18,136 nt of DNA, from assembly GCA_036495225.1 (NCBI GenBank), contig DASXNG010000209.1, forward strand, positions 1-18,136, in the 5' to 3' direction. The position numbers and the translations under genes were made by a program. Shown here one piece after another: positions 13,420 through 18,136 of this stretch. How positions within the stretch are numbered: position 1 is the first letter of the stretch; each line of letters opens with the position of its first letter. The DNA comes from Galbitalea sp036495225. Lineage in GTDB: Bacteria; Actinomycetota; Actinomycetes; Actinomycetales; Microbacteriaceae. The notes beneath the pieces are model-generated. The model did not search any database, was not told where the DNA came from, and saw only the letters and a list, made by a program, of their open reading frames with translations.

Positions 13420-15418
13420 AGGCCGTGGCGATGCCGGGAGACTTGCGTGGTCGCGGTGTGCGCTTCGGCTTCGACGGCGAGCCAGACTCGACTCCGCCAT
13501 CGACCACGCCGGCATCGATCGGAGCCTTCGACGGCACGACCACGGGCGGCAGATCGGAGAGCGGACGTTCCTTGCTCGACAGCCACTGCGGACGCTCCGG
13601 GAGCTTCTTCACATCCTTGAAGATCTCGGCAAGCTGCTCGTGGTCCAGGGTCTCCTTCTCAAGGAGCTCCGTTGCGAGCTTGTCCAGCACGTCGCGGTTT
13701 TCGTTGATGACCTGCCATGCCTCGGTGTGGGCCTGCTCGATCAGCAGGCGCACCTCAGCATCGACCTTCTCGGCGATCGTCTCGGAGTAGTCACGGTTGC
13801 CGGAGTCGCGGCCCATGAAGGGCTCGCCGCTCGCGTTGCCGAGCTTCACCGAACCGATTGCGGCACTCATGCCGTACTCGGTAACCATGCGACGGGCTGT
13901 CGCGGTCGCCTTCTCGATGTCGTTGGATGCGCCGCTCGTCGGGTCGTGGAAGACGATCTCCTCTGCGACTCGACCGCCCATCGCGTAAGCGAGTTGGTCC
14001 AGAAGCTCGTTGCGGGTGACGGAGTACTTGTCCTGCAGGGGCAGGACCATGGTGTATCCGAGAGCGCGACCGCGGGGCAGGATCGTGATCTTCGTCACGG
14101 GGTCGGTGTGGCGCATCGCGGCAGCCGCGAGAGCGTGGCCGCCCTCGTGGTACGCCGTGATGAGCTTTTCCTTGTCCGCCATGATGCGTGAGCGACGCTG
14201 GGGGCCGGCCATGACCCGGTCGACGGCCTCATCCAGTGCGCGGTTGTCGATGAGCTGCGCGTGCGAGCGAGCGGTCAGCAGCGCGGCCTCGTTGAGGACG
14301 TTCGCGAGGTCTGCACCCGTGAAGCCGGGGGTCTTGCGTGCGAGCACTTCGAGGTTGACGCCCGCTGCAAGCGGCTTGCCGCGTCCGTGTACCTCGAGGA
14401 TCTGCTGGCGGCCCTTCAGGTCTGGTGCGTCGACGCCAATCTGGCGGTCGAAACGACCGGGACGAAGAAGCGCGGGGTCGAGCACATCCGGACGGTTGGT
14501 CGCGGCGATCAGGATGACGTTGGTTTTGACATCGAAACCGTCCATCTCCACCAGCAGCTGGTTGAGGGTCTGCTCGCGCTCGTCGTTCCCGCCACCGATG
14601 CCAGCGCCGCGGTGACGACCGACGGCGTCGATCTCGTCGACGAAGATGATCGACGGGGAGTTCTCCTTGGCTTGCGTGAACAGGTCACGCACGCGGCTCG
14701 CGCCGACACCAACGAACATCTCGACGAAGTCGGAACCCGAGATCGAGTAGAACGGAACGCCAGCCTCACCCGCGACCGCGCGAGCGAGCAGGGTCTTACC
14801 CGTTCCGGGAGGTCCGTACAGAAGTACGCCCTTCGGGATGCGAGCGCCTACCGCCTGGAACCGTGCCGGCTCCTTGAGGAAGTCCTTGATCTCTTCAAGC
14901 TCCTCGATGGCCTCGTCTGAGCCAGCGACATCCGCGAAGGTGACCTTCGCAGAGTCCTTATTGACGAGTCGAGCCTTCGACTTTCCAAACTGCATGACAC
15001 GATTGCCGCCGCCCTGCATGCCCCGGAACAGGATGAAGACCACGATGCCGAACAGCACGAGAGGAACAGCGAGACTCCAGAGCGTCGACCAGATGCTGGT
15101 CTGATCGACCTGGTCGTTGTACTTCGCGCCCGACTCGTTGATCGCATTGATCACTTCATCGCCACGCGGCGCTGCGTAGTAGAACTGGACGAGCTTGGTG
15201 CCCTTGTATGGCGTCGACAGAGTCAAATCGACGAACTGGTCCGGATCGTGAGTGACCGCGTTGGTGACGGTGCCGCCCTTAAGAAGGCTGAGTCCCTGTT
15301 CGGTCTGGATCGTCTTGTACCCGGCTGCGGTCTGCAACACGGCATAGCCAATGCCGAGCAGGACGATGACGAGGACAATCCACACGAAGGGGCCGCGGAA
15401 CAAGCGCTTAAAATCCAT
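13418..15418 (-). CDS. ftsH: ATP-dependent membrane zinc metalloprotease FtsH
   Basis: A 666-residue AAA protease that degrades misfolded membrane proteins and selected cytosolic proteins. Transmembrane helices at about 11-30 and 111-131 flank an extracytoplasmic domain. Walker A is GPPGTGKT at 202-209, Walker B IIFVDEID at 257-264, and the second region of homology NRPDVLDPALLRPGRFDR at 308-325. The zinc site is H424-E-G-G-H428 with D500 in SGASNDIEKAT. HEGGH instead of HEAGH is usual for actinobacteria. After about residue 600 there is a long Pro/Lys/Ser-rich, probably disordered tail. The start at ATG 15418 fits family N termini (MDFKRLFRGP), yet no close ribosome site is visible. Confidence 0.98.
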   Translation of the reverse strand: MDFKRLFRGPFVWIVLVIVLLGIGYAVLQTAAGYKTIQTEQGLSLLKGGTVTNAVTHDPDQFVDLTLSTPYKGTKLVQFYYAAPRGDEVINAINESGAKYNDQVDQTSIWSTLWSLAVPLVLFGIVVFILFRGMQGGGNRVMQFGKSKARLVNKDSAKVTFADVAGSDEAIEELEEIKDFLKEPARFQAVGARIPKGVLLYGPPGTGKTLLARAVAGEAGVPFYSISGSDFVEMFVGVGASRVRDLFTQAKENSPSIIFVDEIDAVGRHRGAGIGGGNDEREQTLNQLLVEMDGFDVKTNVILIAATNRPDVLDPALLRPGRFDRQIGVDAPDLKGRQQILEVHGRGKPLAAGVNLEVLARKTPGFTGADLANVLNEAALLTARSHAQLIDNRALDEAVDRVMAGPQRRSRIMADKEKLITAYHEGGHALAAAAMRHTDPVTKITILPRGRALGYTMVLPLQDKYSVTRNELLDQLAYAMGGRVAEEIVFHDPTSGASNDIEKATATARRMVTEYGMSAAIGSVKLGNASGEPFMGRDSGNRDYSETIAEKVDAEVRLLIEQAHTEAWQVINENRDVLDKLATELLEKETLDHEQLAEIFKDVKKLPERPQWLSSKERPLSDLPPVVVPSKAPIDAGVVDGGVESGSPSKPKRTPRPRKSPGIATA

Positions 15419-15443
15419 GATGATCGGGCTAAGAAACCCTTCA

Positions 15444-15470
15444 CCTTCCTAGAGAGACGTACCTAGAAGG
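15444..15470 (-). promoter_or_regulatory. Imperfect inverted repeat in the ftsH leader
   Basis: On the plus strand CCTTCCTAG at 15444-15452 is matched by CTAGAAGG at 15463-15470, giving an inverted repeat with one bulged base and a ten-base spacer, 26 bp before the ftsH start. The 109-bp gap (15419-15527) is the largest in the minus-strand run and the likeliest place for an internal promoter or operator. No convincing -35/-10 pair was found by eye. Confidence 0.35.
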
Positions 15471-15527
15471 CTACCCCGACCGCCCTGCACGCCTGCTGCG
15501 TGTTTTCCGTGGGCGTAATGAGAGTAG

Positions 15528-16082
15528 CTAATCGGAGTAGACGTGCGGCGCGAGGATCGCGACGTCGCGCAGATTGCGATAGGTCTCTGCGTAGTCGAGA
15601 CCGTATCCGACGACAAACTCGTTGGGAATGTCGAAGCCGAGGTACTTCACGTCGACCTCGACCTTGGCTGCGCCGGGCTTGCGCAGCAGCGCGCAGATGT
15701 CGACGGATGCCGTGCCACGCGTTTCGAGGTTCGCCTTCAGCCACGACAGCGTCAGACCCGAATCGATGATGTCCTCGACGATGAGAACGCGCCGACCGTG
15801 CAGGTCCGAGTCGAGGTCCTTCAGGATGCGCACGACACCGCTCGACTGCGTGCCGGCGCCGTACGAAGAGACCGCCATCCAGTCCATGTCGACGTGGATG
15901 CGCAGTTCACGTGCCAAATCCGCCATGACCATCACTGCACCCTTGAGCACTCCAACCAGCAGCGGGCGATCCCCGTCGAAGTCGACCTCGATCCGGCGCG
16001 CCAATTCCGCCAGTTTCTCGCGGATCTGCTGCTCGCTGACCAGGACCTCTTTGAGGTCGGCCGCCACATCGCTGGATTCCAT
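15528..16082 (-). CDS. hpt: Hypoxanthine phosphoribosyltransferase
   Basis: The enzyme salvages hypoxanthine (and usually guanine) with PRPP to give IMP or GMP. The PRPP-binding loop VLIVEDIIDSGLTL is at residues 99-112. The cis-peptide loop LKGA lies near 47-50. DWMAVSSYG precedes the flexible loop, and YLGFDIPNEFVVGYGLDYAE is the C-terminal base-recognition block. At 184 residues it is normal. It starts 6 bp after tilS. The tilS-hpt-ftsH order is widely conserved in bacteria. Confidence 0.97.
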   Translation of the reverse strand: MESSDVAADLKEVLVSEQQIREKLAELARRIEVDFDGDRPLLVGVLKGAVMVMADLARELRIHVDMDWMAVSSYGAGTQSSGVVRILKDLDSDLHGRRVLIVEDIIDSGLTLSWLKANLETRGTASVDICALLRKPGAAKVEVDVKYLGFDIPNEFVVGYGLDYAETYRNLRDVAILAPHVYSD

Positions 16083-16088
16083 ATGCGC

Positions 16089-17156
16089 CTATCGGTTCGA
16101 GGTGAAGATGAGCAGTCCGCCCCTTCTCTCCACCCTAACGCCCGGAAGATCGAGCGGTTTCTGCCCGTGCCAGTGAGTGACTAGCCGCGCAACTTCTAGC
16201 GTCTGGGCCCGAGTGAGCGACACGTGAAACTCGCTTTCGACGGCTAGCCGGATGAGCCGCTGACGCAGCGCCGCCGGATTGATTGCGAGCGCACGCACGG
16301 GAAGCGAGATGCCAGACTCGGCGAGATCGGCGAGTTCCTCCGCCAGCTCACCGGCAAAGTGATCGAGCGCCTCGCCGTCTTCGCGCAGCCCGGCGGCCGT
16401 TCTCGCGAGGGCCTCGACGATGCCGGGGCCGAGCTCACGTTCGAGCATGGGCAGGACGGTCTCCCGCACTCTCACCCGCGCGAACGCCGGGTCGCTGTTC
16501 TGAGGGTCCGTCCAAGGATCGAGGCCGGAATCGAGGCAGAACTGAACCGTCGTCGCCCGTCGAATGTCGAGCAGCGGGCGCGCGTACGCCACCTTTCCGG
16601 TCCCTGAGCTCGTCGAAGGGGCCATCCCGCTGAGACTCGCGGCCCCACTCCCCCGCGCCAACCCCAGCAGCACCGTCTCGGCCTGGTCGTCGAGTGTGTG
16701 CCCAAGCAGGACGAGTGTCGCTCCAACCTCGCGCGCGACCTCTTCGAGCGCCGCATAGCGTGCATCTCGAGCGGCGGCCTCCGGTCCGCCGGCGGAGCCG
16801 ACGCTGACCTCGCGCACGACAACCGGCTCGAGTCCGAGCGACCTCGCCTGGTCTGCTGCGCGAGCCGCGACATCCGCCGATCCGGTCTGAAGGCCGTGGT
16901 CGACGATGACAGCACCAGCGCGGAGCCCCGCGCGGGGGGCTTCGAACGCGGTCGCGGCTGCGAGCGCCAGCGAGTCCGCGCCACCCGAGAGCGCGACGAG
17001 GACCAGGTTGCTCGCAGGTGAGGTCTCGACGACGCCTTGGATTTCGACAGGCTCAATCCGCGGCTGGTCGACCCCCGTCGTTGGTAACGCCGCACGCACG
17101 GCTCTGCGCACGTCTGCGATGGCTGGCGTCAGGCGAGGTCGACGCTCGGAGTCCAT
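16089..17156 (-). CDS. tilS: tRNA(Ile)-lysidine synthase, with repeat-derived segments
   Basis: The enzyme converts C34 of the AUA-reading tRNA-Ile to lysidine, using ATP and lysine. The N-type ATP pyrophosphatase loop SGGADS is at residues 57-62, and the GHTLDDQAETVLLGLARGSG motif near 152-171 is diagnostic. The length of 355 residues is normal for actinobacteria, and the start at ATG 17156 lacks a strong ribosome site. Two short peptides, RIEPVEIQ (33-40) and PSTSSGTGK (180-188), are the translations of REP-like palindromes lying in frame. The first is in the linker before the P-loop, the second in the loop before YARPLLD, both places that should tolerate extra residues. Confidence 0.95.
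   Translation of the reverse strand: MDSERRPRLTPAIADVRRAVRAALPTTGVDQPRIEPVEIQGVVETSPASNLVLVALSGGADSLALAAATAFEAPRAGLRAGAVIVDHGLQTGSADVAARAADQARSLGLEPVVVREVSVGSAGGPEAAARDARYAALEEVAREVGATLVLLGHTLDDQAETVLLGLARGSGAASLSGMAPSTSSGTGKVAYARPLLDIRRATTVQFCLDSGLDPWTDPQNSDPAFARVRVRETVLPMLERELGPGIVEALARTAAGLREDGEALDHFAGELAEELADLAESGISLPVRALAINPAALRQRLIRLAVESEFHVSLTRAQTLEVARLVTHWHGQKPLDLPGVRVERRGGLLIFTSNR
16602..16620 (-). repeat. REP-like palindrome inside tilS (copy 1)
   Basis: The minus strand reads CCCTTCGACGAGCTCAGGG, with the ends CCCT/AGGG complementary and a TTCGACnnGCTCA core. This resembles the widespread short extragenic palindrome often written CCCTTCGACAAGCTCAGGG. It is read in frame as PSTSSGTG within TilS. 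The second tilS copy has the same core in the opposite orientation. Confidence 0.7.
17039..17059 (+). repeat. REP-like palindrome inside tilS (copy 2)
   Basis: The plus strand has GGATT at 17039-17043, the core TTCGACAGGCTCA at 17043-17055 and AATCC at 17055-17059, so the ends are complementary. It encodes RIEPVEIQ in TilS on the other strand. The core differs from copy 1 at only two central bases, while the complementary arms differ, as expected for related palindromic elements. Confidence 0.65.
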
Positions 17157-17201
17157 CCAGTAACGTTATTGCAGTAATTCGAGACCCAATAGGAGAACGT
17201 C
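17157..17201. promoter_or_regulatory. Divergent intergenic region between tilS and ppa
   Basis: These 45 bp separate the two divergent starts and are AT-richer than their surroundings. They include the palindrome TAACGTTA at 17161-17168 and the ppa ribosome site AGGAGAA at 17191-17196. Promoters for both directions would have to sit here or just inside the neighbouring genes. I could not assign convincing -35/-10 pairs. Confidence 0.4.
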
Positions 17202-17693
17202 ATGGCCGCCTACGACGCAGTAATCGAAATCCCGCGCGGAAGTCGCAACAAGTACGAGGTCGACCATGAGACGGGACGCGTCTACCTCGACCGCGTTCTC
17301 TTCACAGGTTTCGTGTACCCGACCGACTACGGCTACATCGAGAACACACTCGGGCTCGACGGGGACCCGGTCGACGTTCTCGTTCTGCTCGACTACCCGC
17401 TATTCCCCGGGGTCGGCGTTTCGGTGCGACCGGTTGGCGTCTTCAACATGACAGACGAAAGCGGCTCGGACGCGAAGATCATCGCGGTGCAGGCGAAGGA
17501 TCCGCGCTGGACCTGGATTCAGGATGTCAACGACATCCCCGAGTTCACTCGCAAAGAGATCGAGCACTTCTTCGAGCACTACAAAGATCTCGAGCCCGGC
17601 AAGTGGGTCAAGACCGAACAGTGGGGCAATGCCGCTGAGGCCGAAGCGATCATCGTCGCGGGCATTGAGAAGCTCAAGGCCGAAGGGCACTAG
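17202..17693 (+). CDS. ppa: Inorganic pyrophosphatase, family I
   Basis: The enzyme hydrolyses pyrophosphate to phosphate and so pulls forward reactions such as tRNA charging and nucleotide transfer, including those of LysS, TilS, Hpt and PanC encoded nearby. The signature D53-G-D55-P-V-D58-V-L, the IPRGSRNKYEVD start and D90-A-K-I-I-A-V give the metal- and phosphate-binding residues. At 163 residues it is typical of the bacterial hexameric type. ATG 17202 has AGGAGAA 5 nt upstream. It is divergent from tilS and ends 13 bp from the stop of the opposing NlpC/P60 gene. Confidence 0.98.
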   Translation: MAAYDAVIEIPRGSRNKYEVDHETGRVYLDRVLFTGFVYPTDYGYIENTLGLDGDPVDVLVLLDYPLFPGVGVSVRPVGVFNMTDESGSDAKIIAVQAKDPRWTWIQDVNDIPEFTRKEIEHFFEHYKDLEPGKWVKTEQWGNAAEAEAIIVAGIEKLKAEGH

Positions 17694-17706
17694 CGTCTCG
17701 GAGTCG

Positions 17707-18136
17707 CTACCCGGTTGGTCGACCGGCGAACGGCACGAGGTCTCCAAATCGCACAGCCGCGATCCGCACGTTGACGCCCGGATACGGCGCCTCGATCATT
17801 TGACCGTTGCCGATGTAGAGAGTGACGTGGTATTTCGTCGCGCTCGTTGAGCCGCCGTCGGAATACCACAGGATGTCGCCCGGCTGGCGCTCACTCAGCG
17901 GAACCAGGCGGTTCTCCGACTTCAAAGTGTTGTACTGGTTCGTCGCCGAATGGGTACCGATGTACACGCCGGCTGCGGCGTAAGCCTTGAGCGTCAGCCC
18001 CGAGCAGTCCCAGTAGGTCGGGCCGGCGCCATCCAGCTTGTACGGCTTGCCGAGCTGGGCCTCCGCGAAGTGAATTGCGGTGGCAACCTTTGAGCCGTCC
18101 GGAACTCCGGGGATCGGTCCAGCGGGCACGCCGTCG
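17707..18136 (-). CDS. NlpC/P60 (C40) cell-wall peptidase, C-terminal part
   Basis: The frame is open to the window edge, so the N terminus (probably signal peptide and linker or binding domains) is missing. GTG 18129 lies in the frame but need not be the start. The visible NlpC/P60 domain has catalytic Cys in YWDCSGLTLKAY, catalytic His in KYHVTLYIG and a Glu 12 residues later in MIEAP; this Cys-His-Glu spacing resembles RipA-type endopeptidases. ERQPGDILWYSDG is another family block. Such enzymes cut stem peptides of peptidoglycan outside the membrane and help daughter cells separate. The gene is convergent with ppa. Confidence 0.92.
   Translation of the reverse strand, partial: DGVPAGPIPGVPDGSKVATAIHFAEAQLGKPYKLDGAGPTYWDCSGLTLKAYAAAGVYIGTHSATNQYNTLKSENRLVPLSERQPGDILWYSDGGSTSATKYHVTLYIGNGQMIEAPYPGVNVRIAAVRFGDLVPFAGRPTG

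Noticed and set aside
12814..13515. Long form of FolE starting at 13515
   Set aside because: The added 35 residues overlap ftsH, are Arg/Ser-rich and do not fit the family. GTG 13410 has a ribosome site and gives normal length.
15488..15506. CACGC/GCGTG hairpin followed by TTTT, resembling a terminator
   Set aside because: The T-run follows the hairpin only on the plus strand, where there is no gene to terminate. On the minus strand, where hpt would need it, there is no T-run, and the stem is only 5 bp.
17711..17726. Short hairpin CCGGT/ACCGG near the ppa and NlpC/P60 ends
   Set aside because: It lies within the last codons of the NlpC/P60 gene, has a 5-bp stem and no T-run. It is too weak to call a terminator.

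Overview
The window is high-G+C actinobacterial chromosome, most likely from Microbacteriaceae. The support is family-level: the gene order tilS-hpt-ftsH-folE-folP-folB-folK-DUF3180-two PH-domain genes-DUF2520 gene-panC-lysS, an FtsH with HEGGH in place of HEAGH and a Pro/Lys-rich tail, and a phosphohydroxylysine-lyase-type aminotransferase beside an APH kinase. The species cannot be fixed from the sequence alone.

Left part, + strand (1-4754). A translationally coupled cassette comes first: two tandem DUF2975 membrane proteins (the first cut by the window edge) and a small YozG-type Xre regulator. A 181-bp gap follows. It holds six copies, in both orientations and spaced 20-22 bp, of a GGCGGGAGWWAC motif, including an 11-bp perfect hairpin. 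Next is a second coupled cluster: an APH-fold small-molecule kinase, a class III PLP enzyme of the phospho-lyase type, and a pirin. Kinase and lyase together look like a phosphorylate-then-eliminate pathway for an amino-alcohol such as hydroxylysine or phosphoethanolamine.

Central and right part, - strand (17156 down to 4751). This is one long run of tightly packed genes: tilS (tRNA-Ile lysidine synthase), hpt (purine salvage), ftsH (membrane AAA protease), folE/folP/folB/folK (GTP to the hydroxymethyl-dihydropterin pyrophosphate and dihydropteroate branch of folate synthesis), a DUF3180 membrane protein, a YdbS-like and a YdbT-like PH-domain membrane protein, a DUF2520 Rossmann protein, panC (pantothenate), lysS, and three very small membrane proteins of 81, 30 and 60 codons. 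Most junctions from folE to panC overlap by 1-11 nt or abut, so translational coupling is probable. The only sizeable internal gap is the 109 bp before ftsH. The last small gene meets pirin convergently, sharing the bases of a CTAG stop.

Right edge. ppa (inorganic pyrophosphatase) diverges from tilS across 45 bp and converges on a partial NlpC/P60 cell-wall hydrolase that runs off the window.

No tRNA, rRNA, CRISPR, transposase, integrase or recognised defence system was seen. The most unusual observations are two REP-like palindromes, in opposite orientation, read through in frame inside tilS; the periodic GGCGGGAGWWAC cluster; the DUF2975 duplication next to its regulator; and the small-membrane-protein trio after lysS.
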